DNA from: Xanthobacteraceae bacterium
GTDB lineage: Bacteria > Pseudomonadota > Alphaproteobacteria > Rhizobiales > Xanthobacteraceae
NCBI GenBank assembly: GCA_030037185.1
Contig: JASHRR010000641.1
Location: 1-15,170 of the forward strand
Reading direction: 5' to 3'
DNA length: 15,170 nt
Shown: piece after piece, positions 1 through 6,789 of the stretch
How positions within the stretch are numbered: position 1 is the stretch's first letter
Layout: every line of letters begins with the position of its first letter
The notes under the pieces: generated by a model
Told to the model about the DNA's origin: nothing
Databases searched by the model: none
What the model saw: the letters and a program-made list of their open reading frames with translations, nothing else
Made by a program: the position numbers and the translations under genes

Positions 1-903
1 CTCTACGGCGCGGCTAACGCCTACGCCATGCTGATGGCTGGCTTCACCACCGTGCAAAGCATCGGTGCGCCGAGCGACGTGCCGCTGCGGGACGCGATCG
101 CCAGCGGGCGGCTTCCCGGGCCTCGCCTGCGGACCGCGATCAACCCGCTCAGGGACACCAGTCTGACCCTCGATCAGGTGCGGGCGCATGTCCGCAAGGT
201 GGTGGCCGACGGTGCCGACGTGGTCAAGATTTTTGCGTCGAAGAGTATTCGGGAGGGCGGCGGCCAGACGCTGAGCGATGACCAGATCAACGCCGCCTGC
301 GGCGAGGCCAAGGCGCTCGGCAAGCGGGTCTGGGTGCATGCGCATGCAGCCTCTGCGGTGCGGGCCGCGGCGCTCGCCGGCTGCACCACTGTCACCCACG
401 GCTCGCAGATCACAGACGCCGAAGCCGACCTGATGGCGGCGCGCGGAATCTATTTCGAGCCGCAGACCGGCCTTCTCCTCCAGAACTACCTCGACAACAA
501 GGCGCGCTACTTTGGCATCGGCAACTACGATGAAGCCGGCTTCAAATTCATGGCGGACGGCATTGCGCTCAACGACGCCATGTTCAAAATGGCGATGCGC
601 CACAAGGGCCTGAAGATCACCATGGGAACCGACGCAGTGGCCGGCGCCCATGGGCGCAACGCCGAGGAGATCATCCATCGCGTCCAGGTAGACGGTCAAG
701 GAGCCATGGATGCCATCGTGGCGGCGACCTCGCTCAATGCCGAGGCGCTCGGGCTTCAGGGCATGATCGGCACGCTCGCGCCCGGCATGCAAGCGGACCT
801 GATTGCGGTCGACGGCGACCCGTTAAGCGACATCACCGCGCTGCGGCGGGTGGTATTCGTGATGAAGGGCGGCACCGTCTACCGCAACACGGCAAGCCGG
901 TGA
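1..903 (+). CDS. Metal-dependent amidohydrolase, copy 1 (5' end outside the window)
   Basis: This is the C-terminal 300 residues of an imidazolonepropionase/prolidase-like amidohydrolase. The reading frame is open to the first base, so the ATG at 28 is internal: the residues before it match the paralogue at 920-2143. If both copies have the same length, 107 codons lie upstream, including the HxH metal motif. Visible family marks are the VVKIFASKSIREGG segment (probable carboxylated lysine), VWVHAHA, THGSQI and GTDAVAGAHG (metal ligands). The C-terminal block ends in the usual strand 'GTLAPGMQADLIAVDGDPL'. The family hydrolyses cyclic amides or Xaa-Pro/Xaa-Arg type peptides; the substrate cannot be read from sequence. 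It ends 16 bp before the next copy and is probably co-transcribed with it. Confidence 0.9.
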   Translation, partial: LYGAANAYAMLMAGFTTVQSIGAPSDVPLRDAIASGRLPGPRLRTAINPLRDTSLTLDQVRAHVRKVVADGADVVKIFASKSIREGGGQTLSDDQINAACGEAKALGKRVWVHAHAASAVRAAALAGCTTVTHGSQITDAEADLMAARGIYFEPQTGLLLQNYLDNKARYFGIGNYDEAGFKFMADGIALNDAMFKMAMRHKGLKITMGTDAVAGAHGRNAEEIIHRVQVDGQGAMDAIVAATSLNAEALGLQGMIGTLAPGMQADLIAVDGDPLSDITALRRVVFVMKGGTVYRNTASR

Positions 904-919
904 GTTGGAAGCTGATCTG

Positions 920-2143
920 ATGCGTGGCCAAGCCGCCCTATGGGCGATTGCTGCCCTCGCGCTGGTGGTGCCGGCCGCGCGCGCCACGGCCGAGCCGCCC
1001 ATCTCCATCCGGGCGGGCACGCTTATCGACGGCAAAGGCGGTGTGCAACGCAATGCCGCCATCGGCATCGACGGATCGCGGATCGTCGGGCTCGCCGACG
1101 CCGCCGCGCAGACCGTGACCTATGATCTCTCCCGGTTCACGGTCCTGCCCGGTTTGGTCGACACCCACGTCCACATCGGCGCTCATTTCGGCAAGGACGG
1201 CCGCGCCTCCAATGCGGGCGAAACGTCGGCCGAGGCGGTTCTGGCCGCCGCCGGTAACGCCTACGCCATGCTGATGGCAGGCTTCACCACGGTGCAGAGC
1301 ATCGGCCAACCGATCGACGTGCCGTTACGCGACGCCATCGCGCGCGGTGATGTTGCCGGGCCGCGGCTGCTGACCTCGGTCCATCAGCTCACGGATAGCA
1401 GGCTGACGCTCGACGAGGTGCGGCAGTTCGTACGCAAATCGATCGCGGATGGCGCCGATGTGATCAAAATCTTCGCCTCCAAGAGCATACGCGAGGGCGG
1501 CGGGCAGACGCTGAGCGACGCACAGATCACCGCTGCCTGCGGCGAAGCGAAGACAATGGGCAAGCGTGTCTGGGTGCATGCCCACGCAGCCTCCGCGGTC
1601 CGCGCCGCGGCGCTGGCGGGCTGCACCACAGTGGCCCACGGCTCGCAGATTACCGACGCCGAGGCGGACCTGATGGCAGCGCGGGGCACTTATTTCGAGC
1701 CCAATATCGGCCTGGTGTCGCAGAACTACCTCGAGAACCGCTGGCGCTACGTCGGCATCGGCAACTATGACGAAGCCGGCTTCAAGTTCACTGAAGACGG
1801 CATCCCGCTCAAGCTCGCCATGTTCAAGATGGCGATCCGCCACCACGACCTCAAAATCCTGATGGGAACCGACGCGGTGGCCGGCGCCCACGGTCAGAAC
1901 GCCCGCGAGACGGTCTACCGTGTCCAGGTCGCCGGCCAACCGGCGATGGACGCGATCACCGCCGTGACCTCGCTCAATGCCGGGGCGCTGGGCCTCGGCG
2001 ACCGCATCGGCACGCTGGCGCCCGGCATGGAGGCGGACCTGATCGCGGTCGATGGCAACCCGCTCAGCGACATAACTGCGCTGCAGCGGGTCGTCTTCGT
2101 AATGAAAGGCGGCACGGTCTACCGCAACGTGGCGGGCCAGTGA
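920..2143 (+). CDS. Secreted metal-dependent amidohydrolase, copy 2
   Basis: A 407-residue amidohydrolase of the imidazolonepropionase-like group. I chose the ATG at 920 because GGAAG sits 8 bp upstream and the protein then opens with a signal peptide (MRGQ, hydrophobic run to about residue 20, then ARA-TA). A TTG at 905 is in frame but would bury the ribosome site. Probable metal ligands are H83 and H85 (DTHVHIG), K183 (carboxylated lysine in VIKIFASK), H220/H222 (VWVHAHA), H240 (AHGSQI) and D318 (MGTDAV). All five positions expected for a binuclear or mononuclear TIM-barrel hydrolase are present, so it should be active, in the periplasm. It follows copy 1 by 16 bp in the same direction, which suggests one operon. 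The substrate is unknown; dipeptides or cyclic amides are plausible from the family. Confidence 0.92.
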   Translation: MRGQAALWAIAALALVVPAARATAEPPISIRAGTLIDGKGGVQRNAAIGIDGSRIVGLADAAAQTVTYDLSRFTVLPGLVDTHVHIGAHFGKDGRASNAGETSAEAVLAAAGNAYAMLMAGFTTVQSIGQPIDVPLRDAIARGDVAGPRLLTSVHQLTDSRLTLDEVRQFVRKSIADGADVIKIFASKSIREGGGQTLSDAQITAACGEAKTMGKRVWVHAHAASAVRAAALAGCTTVAHGSQITDAEADLMAARGTYFEPNIGLVSQNYLENRWRYVGIGNYDEAGFKFTEDGIPLKLAMFKMAIRHHDLKILMGTDAVAGAHGQNARETVYRVQVAGQPAMDAITAVTSLNAGALGLGDRIGTLAPGMEADLIAVDGNPLSDITALQRVVFVMKGGTVYRNVAGQ

Positions 2144-2166
2144 ATGGTGGCCTGTGGCCGCAACAG

Positions 2167-2514
2167 TTATTTACCCACCACTTCGAGGATTGCGTGGATC
2201 AGCAGGCGGCTCCTCAGCACGCAGGTTTCGTTATCAAATCCAAGCCTGGTACAAACGTCCATGTATGCGACCCACTGATTTCGGCATTCTCCGATCAGCG
2301 CGAAGTCGGAGTCCCGCGAGCCTTTTGCAAAGCCGGCGTTCTTGGCTTTCGAATACAGGCACTCGCGATAACGGTCTTCGGCGCGGATGGTGTCATTGGA
2401 CGCTTGACTTTCCGCCGGCGAGAGCGGGGTCAATAAGTTCAGCGCAACCGATGCCAATGCCAACACAGGCGCGAGTGCTCGCCGTGCCGGGAATGATGTC
2501 GATTGCGCGTTCAT
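2167..2514 (-). CDS. Small secreted four-cysteine hypothetical protein
   Basis: A 115-residue protein, function not recognised. The N-terminus has two arginines followed by a hydrophobic run (APVLALASVALNLL) and a possible cleavage near SQAS-ND, so export is likely. The mature part has four cysteines (C52, C77, C88, C98), which could form two disulphides in the periplasm. It is mostly helical by eye. The ATG at 2514 has no good ribosome site close by; a GGAGGGG lies about 18 bp upstream, so translation start is less certain than the frame. It converges on the amidohydrolase pair with a 23-bp gap and lies 151 bp downstream of the EutA-like gene on the same strand. Confidence 0.6.
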   Translation of the reverse strand: MNAQSTSFPARRALAPVLALASVALNLLTPLSPAESQASNDTIRAEDRYRECLYSKAKNAGFAKGSRDSDFALIGECRNQWVAYMDVCTRLGFDNETCVLRSRLLIHAILEVVGK

Positions 2515-2638
2515 TCAGGATCGCCGTCCCTGCCCCTCCATCAGCCCACGTCAGATCTCCGGTTTGACACCGATTCGGGGCCACTGCTCAGTTCCGCTCA
2601 ATGGCAAAACGCCGTTGAAGCGGTGAGCACCACGGGGT

Positions 2639-2659
2639 CCGGCGCGGCCAGAGCGCCGG
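2639..2659 (-). terminator. Stem-loop after the EutA-like gene
   Basis: CCGGCGC (2639-2645) and GCGCCGG (2653-2659) form a perfect 7-bp GC stem with a 7-nt loop, starting 6 nt past the stop codon of the EutA-like gene. There is no T-run on either side, so it is either a weak intrinsic terminator or an RNA-protecting 3' hairpin. Confidence 0.45.
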
Positions 2660-2665
2660 CGAACT

Positions 2666-4390
2666 CTACTCGTGGTCATCGGGTCGGTGTCGGCGCTCGC
2701 GATATTCGTGCTCATGATGAGCATGCGCGTGACCATGGGAATGCCCGTGGTCGTGCGCGTGGTCACGGTGATGCAGCCTCTGGCGGGGACGCGGCCCGCG
2801 CGGGTCCTCGCTGAAGACAAGCGATTTGATCGTGACCGGCACGGTATTCGACGGCATACGGATGCGGCCGAGGTCTATATAGTCGAAGTCCATCAGCAGG
2901 ACACCGTCGATGACCAGAATCTCGCTCTTAACGTCGAACTCTTCGCGCAGGAGGGCGCCCACGGTCTGCGCCACGTCGCCATCCAGCATGATGTAGATCG
3001 GCTGACGCTTGGCGATACGGTCGGCGAGGCCGCGGCGGATGCCGTCGGCGAAGGAGGCGAGGCGCTGATAAGACGGTACGCCTTGCCAGCGCAGCGCCAG
3101 CGCGACTTCGCGATCGGCGTCAACGTCGAATGTGATGAGGTGGCGACCGATCGCTGCCGCCACGGCATCGGCATCGATGGCGTCACTGGACGCATAATCC
3201 GGCTGCAGCACCTGGAGATTGCGTCGCGGCAACAGGATGCCGGGCGCCGAGATGTAGCTGGTATTGCCGGACAACTGCACCGAGTATTCGGATGCGCCGA
3301 GCGCGGTCGCGCGGATGCATTCGCCGGCCGGCAGAAGCGGCCAGGCAAGCGCACCCGTATCGATGCGCCGGCGGATGGCGTGGCCGAGCCTTCTCCCAAG
3401 GTCGCCGAAATCGCGGTCCTCGCGGCCATAGACGTACTCGCCGACGCCGCCCGAGAACATGATCCCGTCGATTGCGCCGAACTCCACAATCGGGTCGGTG
3501 AGGTAGAGGTCCGCGATATCGCGCGGCAGCGGCCGCGCGGTGAGCGCGCCAACCAGGGTGTCGGCCATCCCGTCAGCGACTTTGTCGAGAGCGGCCGCTC
3601 CGGCCACCTCGCCACGACTCCATGCAAAGCCGGCACGCTTGGCGTGGTATTTCCCGGCCGGATCGAGGCGGACGATGACACCATCTGGGTCGACGACCTG
3701 CAGCCGCCCGCCGATATGCACGGCCGCGGTCGCGACAACCTTGCCGCGCTCCACCACGGCAAGCTTGGTGGTGCCGCCGCCGATATCGATATTGAGGATG
3801 CGCTTGCGCTCAGCGCTCGATGCGGTAGCGGCGCCGGAGCCGTAGGCGGCGAGCATCGATTCCATGTGATGGCCGGCGGTAGCGCAGACGAAATCGCCGC
3901 CCTTTTCGGCCAGGATGCCGGCGATCGCCTTGGCGTTCTCGCGCCGCAGCGCTTCGCCGGTGAGAATGACGGCGCCGGTGTCGATCCTGGCTGGATCGAC
4001 GCCGGCATCATTATAGGCATCGTCGATGATGGCGCCGAGCTTTGCCTCATCGATGTAGTCCTCGCTGCGGTAGGGGGTGAGGGCGACGGCGGACTGGAAC
4101 AAGGTTTCGCGTGACACCACGAAGTAACGGCTCGACAGGTCCTCGCCGAGGCGGCGCAGATTGACCTGCGAAAAGATGACCTGCGTTCCAGAGGAGCCGA
4201 TATCGATGCCGACGGTCATCAGCGAAACGTGGTCGGCAATCCAGATCGGATTTTGCTCCAATGGCGCGTCATCGGGAAAATCGTGGTCATGGTCCGCATA
4301 GCCGTCGTGAGTGTGCTCAAGGTCGAGGCCGTAGACGTGATCGGCGAGGGTATGGCTGCTTTTCGCTTTGGGCTCCTCGGCATCGGTCAT
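2666..4390 (-). CDS. eutA: EutA-family reactivating ATPase with His-rich N- and C-terminal tails
   Basis: A 574-residue member of the EutA family, the ATPase that reactivates cobalamin-dependent ethanolamine ammonia-lyase by exchanging damaged cofactor. Actin-fold (ASKHA) marks are clear: phosphate-1 loop VGIDIGSSGTQV (60-71), phosphate-2 loop NIDIGGGTTKLAVV (200-213) and adenosine loop GIMFSGGVGEYV (309-320). The ending (DYIDLGRIRMPSNTVPVTIKSLVF, 503-526) is typical of EutA. Classical EutA is roughly 470 residues; the extra length is two added tails. The first 55 residues carry seven histidines, most in HTH and HDHD clusters. Residues 540-574 carry 14 histidines, mainly HxH repeats like the metal-storage tails of HypB, UreE or CobW-type proteins. 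The start is the ATG at 4390, with GGAG 8 bp upstream; an in-frame TTG at 4396 is less likely. No eutB/eutC is in the window. It is divergent from the HupE-like gene. Confidence 0.85.
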   Translation of the reverse strand: MTDAEEPKAKSSHTLADHVYGLDLEHTHDGYADHDHDFPDDAPLEQNPIWIADHVSLMTVGIDIGSSGTQVIFSQVNLRRLGEDLSSRYFVVSRETLFQSAVALTPYRSEDYIDEAKLGAIIDDAYNDAGVDPARIDTGAVILTGEALRRENAKAIAGILAEKGGDFVCATAGHHMESMLAAYGSGAATASSAERKRILNIDIGGGTTKLAVVERGKVVATAAVHIGGRLQVVDPDGVIVRLDPAGKYHAKRAGFAWSRGEVAGAAALDKVADGMADTLVGALTARPLPRDIADLYLTDPIVEFGAIDGIMFSGGVGEYVYGREDRDFGDLGRRLGHAIRRRIDTGALAWPLLPAGECIRATALGASEYSVQLSGNTSYISAPGILLPRRNLQVLQPDYASSDAIDADAVAAAIGRHLITFDVDADREVALALRWQGVPSYQRLASFADGIRRGLADRIAKRQPIYIMLDGDVAQTVGALLREEFDVKSEILVIDGVLLMDFDYIDLGRIRMPSNTVPVTIKSLVFSEDPRGPRPRQRLHHRDHAHDHGHSHGHAHAHHEHEYRERRHRPDDHE

Positions 4391-4470
4391 CAGCAAAACT
4401 CCAATTCAGCGCTTGCCACAGCAGGCACTCTGCACTTATTCATTAAACCTCATACCAACGGGAGGCTTCC
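4391..4470. promoter_or_regulatory. Divergent promoter region between EutA-like and HupE-like genes
   Basis: Eighty bases separate the two start codons. Each side has its own ribosome site: GGAG for the minus gene (4400-4403) and GGAGG for the plus gene (4461-4465). A short inverted repeat, TGCC (4414-4417) and GGCA (4424-4427) spaced by 6, sits between them. Both promoters must fit here or overlap the coding starts, so shared control is likely. The stretch is too short for a cobalamin riboswitch and shows no B12-box-like sequence. Confidence 0.45.
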
Positions 4471-5007
4471 ATGGATCGTACCGCCCTGCGCATCGCTGCC
4501 GCGTCGCTCGCCCTCGCCCCGACCGTGGCGTTCGCCCATCCCGGCCATGACGGCGCAAGTCTCGCCAGTGGCTTCCTGCATCCGCTGGGCGGTGTCGACC
4601 ATATCATAGCGATGGTGGCGGTTGGGCTGTTGGCGGCTCGCCTCGGAGGCCGGGCGGTGTGGCTGGTGCCGGCGAGCTTTGTCGCCACCATGGCGGTCGC
4701 AGGCCTCGCCGGGATGATGGGCGCCGGGCTGCCTTACGTCGAAACCGGCATTGCCCTTTCGGTTGTGGTGCTGGCCGCGGTCGCGGTTATTGGCACGGCG
4801 ATGCCGGTTGCGGTCGCCATGGGGCTGGTGGCGTTCTTTGCGGTCTTCCACGGCTATGCGCATGGCGCCGAGATGCCCGAGACGATGTCGGGCCTCGCCT
4901 ATGGGGCGGGCTTCGTGTCGGCAACGGTGCTGTTGCATGGCGTTGGTGTTGCGCTCGGCCTGATAATCGGCCAATTCGGTCGCAGCAACCTTCGCCCTGC
5001 GGGGTAA
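4471..5007 (+). CDS. HupE/UreJ-family membrane protein (probable nickel/cobalt permease)
   Basis: A 178-residue inner-membrane protein of the HupE/UreJ family, whose members import nickel or cobalt and usually accompany urease or NiFe-hydrogenase genes. It begins with a cleavable signal peptide ending in AFA, followed at once by HPGHDG (H23, H26). Then comes the family signature HPLGGVDHIIAM (37-48), with about five further hydrophobic segments. HGYAHGAE (127-134) and H156 provide more buried histidines typical of the family. The start is the ATG at 4471, preceded by GGAGG at 5 bp. No urease or hydrogenase genes are nearby; instead it is divergent from a EutA-like protein with histidine-rich tails. 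The metal (Ni, Co or another) cannot be decided from sequence. Confidence 0.88.
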   Translation: MDRTALRIAAASLALAPTVAFAHPGHDGASLASGFLHPLGGVDHIIAMVAVGLLAARLGGRAVWLVPASFVATMAVAGLAGMMGAGLPYVETGIALSVVVLAAVAVIGTAMPVAVAMGLVAFFAVFHGYAHGAEMPETMSGLAYGAGFVSATVLLHGVGVALGLIIGQFGRSNLRPAG

Positions 5008-5027
5008 CGCAGCGGCGCGATCAGAAT

Positions 5028-5055
5028 AGCCCGGATCGAACCACCGCTCCGGGCT
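5028..5055 (+). repeat. Palindromic intergenic element / stem-loop after the HupE-like gene
   Basis: AGCCCGG (5028-5034) and CCGGGCT (5049-5055) form a perfect 7-bp stem with a 14-nt loop, 20 nt past the stop codon. It lies between two convergent genes. The AGCCCGGAT...CCGGGCT form resembles palindromes I recall as common between genes in Bradyrhizobium and its relatives; this copy's loop is diverged. It could end transcription from either side, although no T-run follows. Confidence 0.5.
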
Positions 5056-5141
5056 TCGGCCGCCCCGATGATGACCTCCCCATAATCCGGACGCGGACTC
5101 GGGTGCGAGGCCCTGCATGACGCCTCGCCGATGCCTAATGC

Positions 5142-6272
5142 TCACGCCACCGATCGCGCCGGCAGGGGCGGCAGATCGGCACGTTCCGCCTCATAAGCCG
5201 CATCCATCTTCGGCACCAGGCCATTCTTGGCGAGCGCTTCCGCGAAGGTCCGGCGGATTGCCGGCGTCTCATCTGCATAATCGATCTGGTCGCCGCCGAT
5301 GCGGCGGCTGATCCAGGCCTTCGGCACGCCCTGGGCATTGCGGATCGACACCCCCTCGTGCTTGAAGGCGAGGTAGCGCGCCGGGGTCGTGCCGGTGTTG
5401 AAATGCTGGTGCAGCCACATGTTGGGCGGCACGATCAGCGAGCCGACGTGCCAGTCGTAGCGGCGCGGCGCATCACCCTCTGGCCACATCAGCGAATAGC
5501 CCTCGCCCGACAGAATGATCACGTGGGCGCCCGGCCCGTGGCAGTGCGCCTTCTTGTAGGTGCCGATCGGGAACTGGGAGATGTGGCTGTTCATCGAGCC
5601 CTTGGCCATGTTGAAGCGGATATGGCCGCCGCCGGCGCCGCGCTCCTTGGCCGAGATCAGCGGCAGGTTGACGGCATCGGCAACGAAATTGGTTTGCAAC
5701 AGCAGGCCTTTCTGCTCGCCCTTGGCGCTGAAATAATCGGGCTCGCCGTTGAAGCGGCCGCGGAAGTCGTGCTTGGTGGCGAATATGAAGTCGAGGTCTT
5801 CGTAGAGATTGATCACGGGCGGCGCGTTGGTGACCGCCACATAGCGGGCGGGCTCGCGGCCGGAACCGTTGAAGTGCTGGTGCCACGTGTTGAGCGGAAT
5901 CGCAAACAGCGCACCTGCCTTCCACTCGAAGGTGATGCGGCTGCCGGCATCGTTCCACACCGAGGTCGAGCCGCGGCCGTCGAGCACCAGGATCATTTCC
6001 TCGAACAGCTGGCGCTGCGGCGCGAGCTTGTCGCCGGGAGCGATCTCACACACATAGCAGTCGTTCGAGGTCCGCGATGCTTCGTGGTTGATGAAGACGC
6101 CCTTGCCGCTCCGCCGCGCCCACGGCCTCAACTCGACGGTGTGAAGGCTCGGCACATAGTGGGCGCTGATGATGTCGAGGCCTTCGGCGCGCACCCAGCG
6201 CGTATAGGGCGTATCCTTCTCGGTCGCGAACTTCTTGGCCAGCTCTTCCGAAACGACGGCGGTCTCTGCCAT
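5142..6272 (-). CDS. Bicupin protein
   Basis: A 376-residue protein with two cupin domains. The ATG at 6272 is preceded by GGAGG at 5 bp; the longer frame up to 6326 has no ribosome site and an unlikely leader. Domain 1 is about residues 75-150, with a LFEEMILVLDGRG strand and PLNTWHQHFN; domain 2 is about 225-305, with KAHCHGPGAHVIILSGEGYS and PPNMWLHQHFN. Domain 2 keeps likely metal ligands H243, H245, H250 and H288. In domain 1 the expected HxH is PQRQ, so only one metal site is likely. The layout recalls gentisate-dioxygenase-type bicupins, but no substrate can be named. I recall, without being able to check, that some database entries for similar proteins are titled ethanolamine ammonia-lyase-activating protein; this would fit the EutA-like neighbour. 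It converges on the HupE-like gene. Confidence 0.85.
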   Translation of the reverse strand: MAETAVVSEELAKKFATEKDTPYTRWVRAEGLDIISAHYVPSLHTVELRPWARRSGKGVFINHEASRTSNDCYVCEIAPGDKLAPQRQLFEEMILVLDGRGSTSVWNDAGSRITFEWKAGALFAIPLNTWHQHFNGSGREPARYVAVTNAPPVINLYEDLDFIFATKHDFRGRFNGEPDYFSAKGEQKGLLLQTNFVADAVNLPLISAKERGAGGGHIRFNMAKGSMNSHISQFPIGTYKKAHCHGPGAHVIILSGEGYSLMWPEGDAPRRYDWHVGSLIVPPNMWLHQHFNTGTTPARYLAFKHEGVSIRNAQGVPKAWISRRIGGDQIDYADETPAIRRTFAEALAKNGLVPKMDAAYEAERADLPPLPARSVA

Positions 6273-6789
6273 GTGGGCCTCCAGACGTGAATGCGACTCA
6301 GGGCTGAGTCGAAGGGCGGCCGCCATCGACAGCGCCGCGCGGCTGCCGCCAGTGATGATGCGGTTGGCAGCTCAACCCCATCCTACACCATTCTCCTTGA
6401 CAAAGTCGCGCGCGCGGGTGGTATGGGGCGCAATTGAAATTGCAGTCTGTGCGCGCCGCCGGTCATCATCGTTTCGGCGATGAGGCCGGACGGCTTGCAA
6501 CCTTCGGCGGACCTTCGGTGTTCCCACTTTCGGGTTGCAGCTTCGGCGGACAGGCAGGAATCGCCGGCCATCCCTCATGTTGCGGACGATCAACCACGTG
6601 AACCTTGCCGATCGAGCTGCCATCGCCGTGCTGCGGGCCGTGCCGGCGGCCTCGCGCGGCATCATTCCCGACCATCAGCCGTGTCTGACGCACAGCGACG
6701 GCCGGCGAGCCTCGACGGAGGGACCGACATTCGATCTCGACCGCAATGGCGCACTCTCGAATTCCCTCCACGGCGTGTGAAACAGGCAG
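6273..6789. other. 517-bp divergent intergenic region between bicupin and glk
   Basis: No convincing gene. The frames open here lack ribosome sites and known motifs. Two structures stand out. GCAATTGAAATTGC (6430-6443) is a perfect palindrome with a 2-nt centre in an otherwise GC-rich stretch. TGCAACC (6496-6502) pairs with GGTTGCA (6533-6539), and near-copies of CTTCGGCGGA follow both arms. Either may serve as an operator or promoter element. Confidence 0.4.

Larger units (their letters stand above)
1..2143 (+). repeat. Tandem gene duplication, 1240-bp offset
   Basis: Positions 1-903 align to 1241-2143 without a single length change: the codons at 28 and 1268, and the stops at 903 and 2143, are all 1240 bp apart. 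By hand count over residues from the shared MLMAGFTTVQ onward, 229 of 291 amino acids are identical (about 79%). Differences cluster in the stretches after SIG (residues 131-175 of copy 2) and around the QNYL segment, which in TIM-barrel amidohydrolases would be loop regions. This is an old duplication, not an assembly artefact. Confidence 0.95.

Noticed and set aside
2672..4114. 480-codon open frame on the plus strand opposite the EutA-like gene
   Set aside because: It is an antisense shadow: the minus-strand frame has complete ASKHA motifs and EutA features, while this one has no motif or ribosome site. Long antisense frames are common in GC-rich DNA.
4397..4470. Cobalamin riboswitch between the EutA-like and HupE-like genes
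   Set aside because: The spacer is too short for the fold and no B12-box-like sequence is present.
4471..5007. HupE-like gene as part of a urease or hydrogenase cluster
   Set aside because: No urease, hydrogenase or accessory gene occurs in the window, so the usual role cannot be assumed.
5358..6290. 310-codon open frame on the plus strand opposite the bicupin gene
   Set aside because: Composition is typical of an antisense shadow, with no domain; the minus strand has a strong ribosome site and two cupin domains.
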